DNA of 64,000 bases from Schistocephalus solidus (GCA_017591395.1 WEDG01004650.1:1-64000); one strand, 5' to 3'. Counted from the first letter of the stretch, positions 24,001-39,100 are shown. Numbers and translations are program-made. The notes: a model not told the origin generated them from the sequence alone.

Positions 24001-27000
24001 GACAATTCAAACGATTTTTGTTAATGCATGCGCTTATATCCCAATTGGTGAGTAATCTGCAGCGGAAACGTTAGTGCTACAAAGCCCTTTAAGACATTCC
24101 GGAAGTGCTGTCTAGCTATACTGTCCGACGTCTACGTAACTGCCTTCCTCTAGGAGTAGAAAATGGGCTCCTTATCTAGTAGGGTTTTCAGTGCATTTTA
24201 GCTAACAAATAATAGTCGCATTGCCTAGTACATGCACACATATTTTATGAAAATGACAGAAATACTGCAATGTTCATGCATGGGCTGGCTTTACAATCTG
24301 AGAATGAGCGCAACCGGGAACAAGTATGGTTTGCGGATGTCTCATCGTAGTCAATTACGCCCAAAGACCTGTGGCTTTCTGATGGGTTAAGTTTGACCGA
24401 AAATGAGGCACAGGACCAGCGGTACATATATTAGCGTACCGAACTAAAAACCAGGAGAGAACAAGGATGTTTGCATTTCCTACGAAAAGAGATTGTCCGG
24501 CGTCTTCTAGATAGATATGGGTGAAATGCTGACTTGAGACAAAAGTAGATAGAGCGATGGGGCAAGAAAATAATTCACTTGACGTTTCGGATTCCAGATC
24601 GAACCCGTCTTCACAGACGGCCTCAGATAAAGGTAACTCTTACACAGGAAGTTTCAGTATTTATAGGATGCAGTCGCTATGCTACAGCATACCTATGACA
24701 ATTAACGGCTCCCCTTCGGCGAGGATTGCCCTCTGGTGCACTAATTGCTTGATGGTCAAAATGCGGACAGTTATCTGCTAAAAGTTCACAACCCGTGTTG
24801 GAGGTTAGCTTGAAGATTGCTCGGTCACCTGGCTCAGCGATACTGGTTTCGGAAAATGTGTTCGCGTGCGCGCTCTCAGAGTGGGTGAATGAGTTAGCCA
24901 AGCTGCGTCGCAACGCCGAATATGGGTTGGGGAGGTCATCGTACTCGTAAGCCATAATTCAAGGAACTCGCGGCTCACGCGATTGTCACCTCTCGCGAGA
25001 ATGTCGGCCTCGTTGAACTTGAGCGTGTTGTCGGGTCTCGCCAAATAAACCATGACTTAAGAATTGGCGTCTTTTATCCGCACTGATATCACGTGTTCGG
25101 CAATTCATGCCCGGAGAAGTCCACCAGTTTCTCCGACGTAGTTGCTTTGCCCAAAACTGAACCAGATCGGATAAACGACTGCAGATGTTTCTCGCCGTGG
25201 CAGTGGGCTATTTCGTCTCATTACCTGACGCCTAATGGTTACCTTCGGTCTGCGTGCGACTCCAACTCTAAGTGGTGCAGCTGAAGAAAACACCAATTGG
25301 TTCCGGATAACTCGTCTATCGTTAAGATTTTGGTGGCCTATAGACTAGGAAGGCGAAAAATGCAATGCAAGTACTGCACTTCAACAGCAACCACTCAATG
25401 AGCAACAAACACAGTTGCGTAAGGACGCTATACCGGCGCATTGAGACGCACTGCAGTGAAGCAGAAGACAAGGGTGTCAAATTGTAATATTTTTTGATGC
25501 GTGTTCCAAGAAAATGGGTACCCACACAACTTCGCCAATTGCTGTATGCGCAACAGAGACGAATGAAAAAATCGCACAGACCCCAAATGTTGGCGAGCGA
25601 TTCCATAGGCCATAGACAGCTCGGAGGCCGTCAGCCGCATTCTCGAACCACTTGGAGTGCCTCACATTTAAAGCACTACGTTTGCGGGCCCTCTCCTCCG
25701 AAGAGACGGAATCGTGGCGTATTCAAAACATGGAATTTAATTTTGCCGACTGTTCGCATAAAGCGTGATAACAGATCACTTCAGAAAGAATGCTCAAGAG
25801 GCGAAGTCGAGTCCACGTTACCTAGTGAGCGCGTGTTCCAAAGTTTGCAAGCTTTCGACGACTGCTTTACGCTCAGTGGTCCTGCTTATTTTTTTCCCTA
25901 GCTTATGTCGGGAATTTGGCAGTTTTCAAATAAAAGTTAACAAATAGTTACACATGACGATAGGTTTACCTAACGCTACCTCAGATAAAATTTCAAAGGC
26001 AAGGGTTTTAGGCTGGGCACGGAAACCAGTTATTTCCGAACTGACTTCCTGGTCAAATAAATGCATTCAAAAAAGCCCATTGAAATGGCTTTGTGAAGCA
26101 CTTCGAGTTCAAGCATGGGGTGGTGCACCATCTGCGGTCATTCCAGTCCCCCTTGTCTTTGTGGGCAACGTTAATCTAACTAGGATTCTATATAAATTCT
26201 AGAGATCATATCAATTTATGCACTAAGTTGGATTCAAAAGAAGAACCCGCAGCCGAAGGTTAGTCGAGCTATTTATACGATCCCGGAGTGAGCGGGCTTT
26301 TGAAATAAACCCACTATTTCGCTCCCTTTATGCATACATGGCCATTCAACTTACAGACGCAGAAGCCAATGTTTTGATGATAGACAGCAAGCCTTTTCCT
26401 TGTTTATATAGGCTAGTAAATGACGTCATCGGTTGACCGCGCCCACATCCTTTTCAAGGAAAATGAAGACAGGCGCTGAGTGCTCAGATCAAGCACATTT
26501 GGGGTGATTTGGAAGTTAGCCGTATGGTGGCATTTTTTTCCGCTCAAGTCAATTAGCGTCTTGCCGTTCACTCATGGAAGTTCAGTGGTCAGGTTCTCGC
26601 AAAAGGAACCAACCGATGGAGAACAGAGCACCGCTAAAAATAAGCGGCCTTTGCAGAATATGCTGATAAGGGCGACCGAACCCGTCTTTTACTGTAGCTG
26701 CGGGCTATCTGGCGTATAAACAGATGGCAAATAGTTGAACGGTCTTCGCCGAATGCTAGCTAAGGAATAAACAGTCATTGTTTACGCAGTGGTAGTACCT
26801 TTGGTGATAGTCAGGCCTCAGTCTAGAGATTCGGTTACCGATTTAAAAGCTACAAATCGCAACGCTAACACATGACCAATGCTGCCCATCATCCAACAGC
26901 GCCTTATCAAGTTTCCTACACAATCATAAACCCTTAAAGTGGCGTGTCGGGATCACCCAGAAATCAGCCTTTAATCTGGCTGCTGCTTCATGCAACCACT

Positions 27001-30000
27001 TTCCGGCCAGAAACGGTGTAAGCAGGTTGGGCGACCAGTGACCTACGGATCATGTCCACTAGCTGGACTGGTCAAGAGTCAGTGGTGCCAAGAGGAGCCT
27101 GGAAACAGCAGCAACTAATTTTCTCAGTCAAATACGAGGTCATGAAATTTGATGCGGATTCCATTGCTGTTTCCATCCGGTTAAATTGACCCAGCAATGA
27201 AGGAGGGAGCTGCTAATTAGAGTAGGCGGCAAGACCACAGAATAGGACGCCCCCCCGTAATACCGGTGGACTTGCGCCAAATTCCAAGAAGCGCAAATTT
27301 CTCCACGTTCAAACCCTAACGCTAAATCCAACCCTAACCCTAAGCTTAACGCACTCCTAGCTTAATCCTTACTCTAAGCTCAACAATAACCCCTACTTCA
27401 CCTGTAGCACTTTAAATGTCTTCTTTGACTATTTGTGAATCCATTTAAAGAAGCGGCAAATGCATATGTTCCGAGGATTCTACTGATTCGAGAAAAAACC
27501 TGACTGCGGTCTTTCAAATCTAAAGAGGTATGAGTAAAGAAGAAGGCTGGTCGAGCACCGGAAAGCTTAGATAATGGGGTTTAGCTTTCGAACTCGTGTA
27601 GGAGACCACCACCAGAGATGGCGGCAGTAACAGAAACAAAAAGACTACAATTATAGGAGATGTAAGCCAATCAATGATATGGCACACTACCATACATAAA
27701 TGACATCTCAGAAGGGATTGAACGCATTTTTGCGGGACTAGGTATTGGAATTGCACACCGACACAAAGCTACCATGCGCAGCGGGGTGATGAAAATCAAA
27801 AACCGACTAAACCACAAGGAGCAATCTGGAGTAGTGTATCACATTCAATGCCAAATTGTTCTTATAGCTACATAGGTCAGACTGAACGCATGCTCGGATG
27901 GTGCATACATGAACATAAGCTGGCTGTTCGACCATCGTAGGTAGTTGCCCACACCAAAGAAACTGGCCATGAGTCCAATTTCGCAGCCAACAAAATAATC
28001 GGTCACGCCAAAAATTGATTGAAGTCTGATTCTCGGATGGGAACTCAATCAATCGATGCATCGATTTTCCGCCCGCATACAGGACTCTACGCAGTCAAAT
28101 CCAGACTTGTGCTATTGATTATTGGTTGGCTTGTACCCCCTATAAGTGTAGCCTTTTTGTTATGTTACCACTGTTACAATTGACAATGGACTCCCGCACG
28201 AGTTCGAAAGTACAGACTAATAAACAAAGTGTTCCGGTGCTCGACCTGTCTTCTTCTTTACTCATAAACCTGAAACTCGAAATTTCGCATCCATTCCTAA
28301 ATATACATCATAAATGTGCGAGTTGTGTGGAGATTAAACAGCTTTGTATTATACTTCAATGAATGAGTATGTAGTGACACTGCGAAGCTTTAGCAGATGG
28401 TATGGAAATGTGTGCACGGACCAAGGTTCAGCAGGTGCTAAGCGCACACCGGATACACGGACGCACAACGCCGCGTATTTCTACGCGGACTCCTCATTAG
28501 CTATTCAAGTTAAAAGCTTTACATAAAAGACTATAGTAAAAAATATAATTGATGTTTGCAGTCAGTTGCAGGTTGATAGGACAAACCACAGTGTAAAGAA
28601 GGGAATGCCTAAAATCTGGTGATGCTACAAAGATTACCTGACGAACGTCTTCAATGAAAGTAACCTTATCTTGATTGGACAGCTGGGAGCCCGTGGAGGT
28701 CTCCACAGGGCCTGGGAGAACCTTGGAGGCTTCCAGGCGTTCCTTTTTCATGGAGGAGAGCGTTCGAGCGAAAACAGACTCCGCTGTGATTGCATAAGAA
28801 AGGGGCAGTAAAGGTCAGGGAAAAACGAAAGTAAAAGAAAAGTTGTCAGAAGGGCATGCTTCTAAAATCTTATAGTCTTCGTGACTGGAAAGAACGGGTG
28901 AGAGTAATAAGATTCGTGATTTTTGGATTTCAAATGTTATTTTGTAAAACGAGGCAGATATTGAAAGAAAGAGCGGAAGCGTTAGGTTCGAATACGTGTC
29001 GATTACTTCACCAGACAATCAAGAGGTCAAGTCGAACTCTTTCTGGCATTAATACATTTCAGTTCCGATTGCCAGATCACACATAGGCTATGTAACCACC
29101 TGCATTAACTCTAGACCGGGGCTCCGAATCAAACCGTATAAATTTATTTCAGTTCTACGATCTGAACATATCGGTGTACGTCATATCTACTTGACGCCTT
29201 AACTTACACAGAAACTAATGCATCCATGAAAAAGAAGGGACAAAATATGAACGACATCAGCAAACCCGGGGTTACTTGAGCCACAGGCAGTTCTGAGAAA
29301 ATAACTGTGAATGAACGAGACAAACACCAGCAGGAATGAAAGCAATGCATTCAAGTCACGTTGCTATAGTGCCTATTTACGACAATGGGGTGACTGAACG
29401 TCGTAACGTGATGCGACGAGCCCACACGCCTGAAAAGCTGACGGTGGAAAAATATAGATTCCGGGGACTTGTATTATACGCTGCTAACGCTTAAAACTGA
29501 CCTTATTTGCCTGTATGATCTAGGACCGGTGTAGATCATCTAAGCAGGCAGCAATTTAGCGGTGAAAAGGGTGAAGATCTTCAGTAAATGTCGGTCCGCT
29601 TAGTGCTAAACGCGCGCATTTAAGACCCGCGAGCAAAGTAGTAGGGTATTGTAGGTGGTAGAACGAGGCAAAAAACGTCTAAATCAGTATAATCTTTGAG
29701 TAGAGGCCTAATCTGCGAGACACCATGCAAGTAATAAAGACAACTTTTGACACTAGCACATCCCCGACCAGCGGCTACTTCCTGATGGCAATGACTCCAT
29801 TAGACGGACGGATATGGTAACAGTAATTACGCGCATGTTTCATTACCCGCAAACCATGACGACAGATAGCTCAAGTGGAAAGAACACGTCTTACTTTTAA
29901 TATACAGTGATAATGAAGCAAGAAAGAAAGAAGGGAAAAAACTTCAGTCTAGGCGGTATTCGGAAGGCAATTGTAGCAGGTGACATACCAATCAGCGTTA

Positions 30001-31302
30001 TTGGACACCCTCGTTCCAGACCACATATGGTCGTCCATTTCCCAGTGCCTTTCTAAAATCCATGCAACATGTGAACGGTAAGAGGTCAGCATGAAAACTT
30101 ACCTATAGAAAGAGTGACACCCATAACTAATACGGTTGTAGCTCACTGGCCGAAAATCCTATTAAGGATTTCGATAGTATCAAAGCATCAAGAAAGGGTG
30201 TAAGATTGAAGTGAAGCATAGATATGGAACACCCATGCCATAATAATTCATAAGGAGGCGTTTGTGAGTAGGATAAAATATCAGGGTATTTCACCCTAAA
30301 AAACCTGAAGGAGCAAACAACATAATAAAAAGGGTAAAAATTTAACGATGGAAGTAAATTATTCATAGGACAAGAAACACAGAAAGTGCAAACAGTAAGA
30401 AGAAGAATAAGTCTCTAGAAAGGCAAAGAGAGACACTGCGCGGACTGTACATTAGATATTATACAAACCATTGAGAATATATTTTTGCTGCACATTTTTA
30501 AAGAGTGAAATGTGAGAAAAATAACGAATCAATAGGGATGAAAAATATAATCAAGGACGACAAATGGACTAGGTAAATTAATGCATTGCAACTTCTCCGT
30601 TTACTCTTCGCGGATTTCGGTGCATTATCGATATTTCTCGGAATTTTTTTATATTTATTATTTTTTTTACTTGTATTTAAGAAAACAGTAGAGTGCATAA
30701 GAGCATAGGATGTGCGTATAAGTGTTTAAAATATTTACAAGGCTTAAAAGTGTGTGATGGGTTTATTATGCTTTAACACACACGACGGTTCGATCGTCGT
30801 AGTCCGACGAGATCCACCGTACGCTCCACAGAAGGATGGTGCAGGGACGGTGACTTGCACGTGGATTATTTTAAGTGATAGTAGCATTGCGCTGCATCTA
30901 CCGCACTCCCTCCTCCACCCCCACCTGGTCCCAGGGTCATGACAGGGTGAATGAGACCGGAGGCGATAGAAGACGCCAGTGTCTGGCGCGACTGGGGCTG
31001 CCCCTGGGCGTACCACCACACCTGCCTCGGATCCCACGAAGTGGGAGTGCCATAAAGGCCACATTAAGAAGAAGACATTATAGCCTAACTCTCAATCCGC
31101 CAGTCAGCCACTACACACAAAACACACACTGGGCTGACCATGTCTCTTAATCAGCTATGCAGACTGAGAGCATGTTTTTGTGGTGTTGTGTGTGATCATG
31201 TGAGGTGCAGAGGCGCTGCAGTGCCCGAGACTCGAAATTCCTACCTGTTAGCAAAAAAAGAGAAATGACCATACCAGTCTCCCTTGTCTTTATCGGTCAC
31301 GT

Positions 31303-31333
<31 letters not shown>

Positions 31334-33138
31334 ACTTCGCGAAAATTTAAAATATTGCGGGGTCTCGTAACGCAACTCCCGCAATTTCGAGGGTATGCAA
31401 TAATTACCGAATAGCTTAACATGAAAAAGTATATTTATTAGATAACAATCAACGGTAATATAGAAAGGAGTCAGATCAGAAAAATATAAAAGGAAAACTC
31501 AGCAACCACAGTCAGAGTCGAAAACATACTCGTTCCTGGAAAACGTAACGCCCAACACCCTTCCTTATGGCGAACTTGGCAGCTGTGATACCTAGGAGAC
31601 AGACTAGTCTGGAGTCAAGTTTGCTATGGTCCTTGAGTATTCCTACACGTTCCCCAAGACGAAAACCATAGAGCGAAATGACAATACTAGGCGGCCAGAA
31701 TGTGTTTACTGTCAGTTAAGGGACCATGTAAATAACGGTTAGTCGTGTAACTAAATAACCTTATAGCAGCCAAGGAGTCAAAGCTAATTTTTCTCAGATG
31801 CAGGATTGAGAAAAAGGGTACAAACTGTCTATGGATGCAGTAAACGAAACAGTAAACACTCTTAAGTAGACACTGACCCCACCCAAAACATGATATCGTT
31901 AATAAGATGACACGCAAAAATGACCACCTGAAGACGGGAGTAGACCGGAGGAAGCGATGGTTAGGGTGTGGTTAGAGGTGCGAGTAAAAACAACCAAAGG
32001 CCAAGTATAGTTTAGTTGACGAGTATTTAATTCGAACTCAATAGACAACCAATATGTTTATAGGACTTTGACTGCAGGAAGAAGGGCGTTCGAGGAGAGG
32101 GGCAAAAAAGCCCAAAACCCCTCCTAGTAATCGCCTCAACTCAGCTTTATTAAATGCCACTTTTCATGAACACTTGTCCTGCTGTAAAGACAAGTGTTTT
32201 CGATATATCCGAAACGCTTAAAACTTGGTCAAATTAAGGGCTCACAATACATTAGCTAGTGGGAAGTTTGCAGAATGTATGCTTCGGTGACAGAAAAGAT
32301 GCCGCAGGCTGAAAGACGCATGAAAACCGACAAAAGGATAAAGGAAGAACAGAGGACTGCAGAAACACAGACTCTACTATAAACAAAAGGTCATTTCTTA
32401 CAAAGTGCGCCTACTTAGTCTCCAGGTGTCTAAGCCCCAGGACGGTTTCTATAATAGAGCGCCACGAAGGCCTACATGGGCAGGACATAAAAGTGTAAAA
32501 CGTTTCTGCTGCCTCTGGCATGCAGGCATGACCTTAGTGCCAGCTTTCCTTCGAACGCGGAAGGGTAATAAAAGCAGAAACGATGCCTTAAGTAAGGATA
32601 TCACATCTACGTGTCACAAAAAAGTGTATGACTCTGGGTGAAAATAAAGATTCTAACATGACTCCTTCCCGGTGGTGATGGAAAGTAGTGATGAAAACAG
32701 CGAGCAACAAAGCGGAGGAGGATAAATAACGAGGTGAGACCACCTGTCTCAAGTTGCCGTGCATACACTAGAAACTGGGCACAAATTTGCATGGGATAAA
32801 ACGCGTATTGTTGGCTTCTGCCCATCGAAGAGAGGCCGGGAATTCTTAGAGGCCATTCATTCTGATGACTCGTGCATTAATCAGCACATCGAATTGGATG
32901 CCGTGTAAAATAATCTCAAAGACAAGTGAAAAATGCGGTAGCCAATCATATTGAGATGTTCATCAACAATGACAGCTATTGGCAGGACTGATTCAGCAAT
33001 ATCGATTTTCCGACATGTTTTAAATTTTAACTGTTTTTTTGCACATTTACCACAAGTCTGACGACGACCTGGGGAACCAGCGTCGAAAATTTACATAATA
33101 AAGTTACTCATTGTTTCCCAAAGAACGTCTTTAATTCG

Positions 33139-33194
<56 letters not shown>

Positions 33195-36100
33195 TAACCT
33201 TTTGTGAGGCAGAATGATTTCGAGGTTAAGCAAACGAATCCAATCTTGCTGATAAATCTGCACATGAAAAGCAAAACTTCAAACTGACTCTTGCGTTTCA
33301 AACAGTAACAAACCACACCTGAAAAGCGCTGCAGAGTTGGCAAGCAATGGAAGGAAAACAAAGACACAAGAGAGTTGCGTTTGCCAACTTATTTTGATTG
33401 CAGGACGGAAATGTAAACCCCTATCACTAAACCAAAGACGTGGAGTTTTCAAGGTCTGCCGTTTAATAGAAATTGGAGTGATATTTAATGCAATTACACA
33501 GCCAAGAAAGCTTGCGTCATCTATCAGAGGAAAACAGCAAGGGAAGAAGGCGACGAAGCATAAATCCATCTTGGAGAGCAAATCATACTGACATACAGTA
33601 GATTCCCTATCTCATGAAATCTCAATCGAAATTCTAAAATGTGTTTTCGATTCGAACAAAGGAATTACATGGGGTTTTAATATTGATCATCTTGTAGCAT
33701 AATCCCAAGATATTTCGGCCTCGTCAGGATGCCGGCTTTTAAACAAGTTTCTTTCTGACCGCCTAAAAAAGCATAGTCTTCGAAAAACGATTACTTAAGT
33801 AGTTTGCATTCTCCTCATGAATTTTCGATGTCCTTATTCGTTCAAATATATTCTATAGAAAAAATGCACAAAAATATTCTTTCTTGTACTCATTTGTTAG
33901 CCAACAACACCTTCTTCAAATTTGATGCTTGGACAAAGCGCATTTTTGGCTTATTGTGCATACATTCTGTTTAAGAAAAAATCGCACATTATGCTACACT
34001 AGGAGGAAGAAGTCACATAGGCTTCATAAACTTTTGCAATGAATGCAGATGCTGTTGCACACTATATAGGCAACATTAATAAATTGACGGATGCGATGTA
34101 CTGTGAAGGAACGTTTCGTGGTCTTAAAAATTCTCCTACTTGGAAAATTTTTTAACACCGAAAGATACGATTTGTCCAAGCATAAAATTTGAAAAAGGTG
34201 TTGTTGGCTAACAAATGAGTACAAGAAAGAATATTTTTGTGCATGTTTTCTATAGAATATATTTGAAAGAATAAAGGCATCGAAAATCCACGAGGAAAAT
34301 GCAAACTACTTAAGTAGCCATTTTTACGGAGTATGCATTTTGTAGGTGGTCAGAAAGAAACTTGATCAGAGGCTGGCATCGTGACAAGGCCGAAATATCT
34401 TGGGAGTAGACTTTACGATAATCAATGCGCGAACCCTACTTGAGAAATTTGTTCGAATCCAAAACGCATTTCAGAATTTCGGCTGACATTTCATGAGGTA
34501 GGGCATCTACCGTAAGGCTGTGAAGGTAAACGGCTAACAGTCAGCCTAATTAGGTTCGCCACCAACCAGCAGCTGCTAGCCAAGCGCACGTTTTCGAAAC
34601 AAAAAACACAGGTTAACCTACAGCACGCCTTGCAACCAATGACCGCCAAACCAGTAGCCCCGAGACCGCAGCGTCAGTCAAATGCGTGGGAGATTTTAGT
34701 AATGAATATCGGACGCCTAAAATCGCGCCTGTTAACGGGTAAACGAGTGACCACGTTTTACCCATTAGTTGCGCACTTTAAATATAAACACGACTAACAG
34801 TCAATTGAACTTAGGTTAATAGACCTAACTAAATACAAACGAGACGGCAAAAGGGTATCATGTTAATATGAACGCATAAAAATAATGTTAAAGGACACAA
34901 TCGCGACCGGACAGTAAATTCACATACAATATTATTTTGCAGAATTCCTCCGCCACGACCATGGCAGATAATTTAGACACGAGAAAGCAACATCAGTTTG
35001 CAAAATTTGCGTTTTGCCTAAATGACTGCTTCCGTCACATGCAACTGCATACGCTCGAAAGCAATACGAAAAGCGTTAAGGCTTCTTGCAGACATACTGG
35101 TAGAACCTAAATCTACATAAATGCATCCATTTGAAAACTGTTTGGCTATGTGGATGACAATGGATATGGAGTACCCGGGAAACATTCATCAAGATTTTTA
35201 AAAAAACAATTAAAAACAAACTATCGATTTTTGCTTTCGCGGATCTGTACAAAACACGATCACGCCATGGGCGGTTAAGTCAGGACAACAAGGCAATGTG
35301 AACGCAAGGTCCGTCGTGCCAGTCGCAACTGCTGATCTACGTTCTCATCACTAAGCGTGATGTGCTCGCGAAAAAGGCGATTTTTCGGCGCCTCAAATTA
35401 CATCCCCGAATGAGAACGCGAGTTAAGCGAGTATCGCCATAAGGTGAAAATGGTTGAATGCCGATCGAATCTTTTAAGTCACATACATCTCAAAATGCTG
35501 CCACTGAGACCCGATGGGAAACGTAGCGGATGCCAGTTATGCTGCCGCTACGAAAGCTAGCGGTCACGCATGCCAGGATTTGTTTTATGACAATAACTTA
35601 TTCCGGCATCTGCTCTTCGAGAAGAACCGGCTACACACGATCTACGTCAATAACAGAAGCACCAATGCCAAAATTTAGAAAAACAGAGGCCGAGGGATAT
35701 GCAAGGTGATTGTATGAGTCGCCAGACTGAAGTAAGTCAAGGATACGTAGACCGCATTAAAAGGAATAACTCCTTTTCGCCCATCAAGGTCGTCTACGTC
35801 TACAATATCCCGGCGTGTAGCTGTTACTCATCTCCGGTAGCACCACCTTTGATGAAAAAATTCTAAGCTTTTAGAGCGCCGGGGTAACCAATTCAAGGAG
35901 GTTCTACATCGGCCATTCACGATATCCGAGGATGTTATCAACCGAATTCCTCTAGGGGAGACAAGGGCCGACTTTGATCGTCAGCCCTCTGTACAAGAGA
36001 TCATACAGCAAATGACTAGAAGTAAAGCACCGGACGCTAACGTAGTTTCAGCTGAAATCTACAAATACGGCGGCTCTCAAATGAGAAACTAACTAGTAAT

Positions 36101-39100
36101 TGTTGAAGACGTGCAGATAAGGATAAATCACTTACGACCTCAAGCACAGCACCATTCTCCACATGCGAAAATATAGGAGGAACAGACGACTGTATGTCAG
36201 CCACAGTTACATACTATTCCTTAATACTGCACACCAACTATTCATCCGAGCCTTACTTATTGAGCTCAACCTATACCCAAAGTAAATTGATAGACAGGTG
36301 CTGCATGGATAGATAGACAGGTACTGCATAGACACGTACTGATAGACAGGTGCTGCATCTAACGCACCCTGTCATCCCTTACCCACCGTGATCTGGTGGC
36401 AAATCAAGGCGCCTGGAGATGGGCGCATGTGCAGTGCCAAGCAAAATAAAATAGCCCATGAAGGCCACGTTAAGGAGCCATTAGCCTGATTCCGAGACCA
36501 GAGAGGAACCACGTTGGCCCGTCAGCTGGCAACCTTTCAAATCACGACGCTAATCGTGTCGTGAAAGGTTCGTACCCGTCATATTCATTATAGCGCGGAT
36601 GGACTTGCCTATGTTGGCGTAACTTTCGCCTTCCTCTCCTATGCACTAGCCGACTGCCGAATCGAGTCCACACATTGAAAGATAATCAAAGATAAAATAT
36701 TTTCATAAACTTACGGTAAGAAACTGACAAGGAGCTCTGTAAACCGAATTTAGGTCGTGGGCTGGCTTTAAAAGGCCTAGTGAAGTTAACTTGGTTCCCT
36801 TGAGTGCAGTGGTTCGTGTGAATTACCTCTAATTAGGAATGTAAGACAGTTAGTTGTCCACGACTCTCGGAATAGAATAAGACTGATACGTTTGCGTAAT
36901 TACTTAACCGCTTCATGACTCTATAACTCAATTAGATTGAGCGAAAAAAAATCCGAGTAATCCATATTATCACAGAGTTCCTACAGGGCTCCAAAAAGCG
37001 CGGCTTGGGAGTGTTAAAGTTAGACGGGAGCCAAATAAACGACGCTTCTGATTACACCTTTAGTCGGCTTGATTCAGGCTTTGGATTGGAAGGAAATGCA
37101 GATAGAAGGGAGGGAAGCCACCTGTTAGTGCTATCTTCTCAATTTAATATGCCTGACGCAAGTTCAGAATACCCAAACGTACTAAAAGTAATGGGTTCAA
37201 ATGATGATAGATCGCAGGATATTTCACTATTCTGGACTGAAATGTAGGTAGAAATGCTTCCTCCCATATATGAAATTCATGGGAACTCTCGGCACCATGT
37301 AACCTGATTGCTTGCTTGCATAAGGAACAACACGTTCGTGGCATGAACAGAGCTCCACAATAGATGTGACCCAACACCTAAGCTCATCCCCACTTTTTCC
37401 GGAGTTGAACTGTCATTGAAACACTGTTGGTGTCGGAAGAGAAACGGGGTAGATAATGCACGAATCTCAAGTAAAGCAATCAAACCAAGCCACCAAGGCC
37501 ACTGCTACTTAAGATAGACGAAGTAATCACATGGAATTTCAAGTAATATTAGGACATGCTCGTAAGCTGCAAACGGAAGGCTACAGTTTTTCTATTGTGC
37601 ATAGAGAGGATGGTGACACTTTCATCAAGTACTCATAATTCGTCATCATGCGATCGCTCGAGAACACCTATGTGCCCTCCGGCAGTCAGGACCGATCAGT
37701 GAACATCAGACTGTGAAATTTAACCCTTCCGAGCTCAAGGTAAAGAGGGCTGATCCGAGGTTCAGAATAATCAACGTGATCACTGCGGCTCGCGAACAAT
37801 AAAAGAAGTGGCAAGAAACACAGACCAGTCTATACACCATCTTCCTGAGTCTACCCAACAGCCTTCGACACAACAGCTACCATGAGAGTCGGCTGGCCAG
37901 AGCAATTTACGAAGATAGTAATGCAATAACACGAAGGGAAAGCGAGTTCAGGACAACAGGCTAGCCTCCGAAGTACTCGAGATAACAAATGTGACAAAGC
38001 AGGGTTGTGTACTCGCCACCGCCACGCCTGTTAGGTCTTATGTGTGCTGTCATGCTGGCTACCGCGAGGAGCGGTCAGGAAACAGCCTCGCTTACCGAAC
38101 TGACAAGACAACTGCTTAAACTCCGACGTATACAGGCAGTTACGAGTTTTCAAAACCAGCGATTACGACTTCTTTCTGAAGGACAACTGTGCAACAAAGA
38201 CTTCGATGGAAGTAGACATGCAAAAAAGGAGATAAAAACAGGCAAAACAAAGGCATTCTCAAGACCTAACCCAAGCAACTGTAAATCCACACTATGGCCT
38301 GAAAAGGCGTCACACAGAACTGGTAAATGTGGCGGTCTGACAGAAGAATTGGAGGTGTTTTGGGGGTCAATCGTATCAGAGTCTAAGGCAAAGCAGCAGC
38401 GTGCAAATCTTTAATGCAACTGAAAATGTCTTGCATGCCGAAAACTTCTAGACGGGCTCATGCTGCTAAATGATATTGAGGGAAAGTGTTAGACTTGCTG
38501 GACATTTCCGGATCAACCGCCATAAAACAAACACATTCCAACAGGACGTCAGGAACACTAACAACTTTACGGAAATCTATTCATCTCTCGTTGCTGCAAT
38601 ACTGCGCCGGACTAGGAATGCTGCTCAGCCACACACGCCAACTGCCCATACCACCGCCAAGACCAGCTCTGGTATCATGATCGCCACCATCACCAATATT
38701 AACAACAGTAATTTAGACGTCATTCCAACTTGCCTGAATTGGCGTGGTCGCTCAGTTTTAAAGTGACTGTTCGACCGCCCTATCCGATGAGGTCCACTGT
38801 GTGCCCCACAGCAAGGTGGCGCATGGACGGCGACTTGCGCGTGAATTCAATTAGTGAGAGTACATTTGCGCTGCAACTACCACATTTTCCTCTTGCCGAC
38901 CCGGGCCCGGTGTTGTGACCAAGTCAAGAAGATCGAAGGCGGAAGAGGGTGATGGTGGTTGACGCGGCGGAGCCGTCACTAAGCGTGTGTGACACCTGGT
39001 TCAAATCCCATGGAGTTGGAGTGCTATAGCGGCCCCATTAAAATAGGAACAATTGCAGCCCAACTCGCATTCCGCCAGTCGGTCACTCCACACAAACACG

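Noticed and set aside
25954..26202. 82-codon plus-strand frame
   Set aside because: It overlaps a short dispersed repeat shared with 31205-31305; no domain.
27310..27360. Telomere-like CCCTAA units
   Set aside because: Only two or three adjacent units, degenerate around them; too short to call an interstitial telomere.
30744..31150. Frames of 60-106 codons in the SINE-like copy
   Set aside because: They follow the repeat's GC-rich composition, are open on both strands and are not conserved between copies.
32168..32197. 9-bp perfect hairpin as a regulatory RNA
   Set aside because: A single short stem in AT-rich intron DNA is expected by chance.
33142..33367. Minus-strand frame with a Tyr-Ile repeat
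   Set aside because: It is the translation of a TA microsatellite.
37005..37247. 80-codon plus-strand frame
   Set aside because: It lies in the insert between two LINE halves and has no family features.
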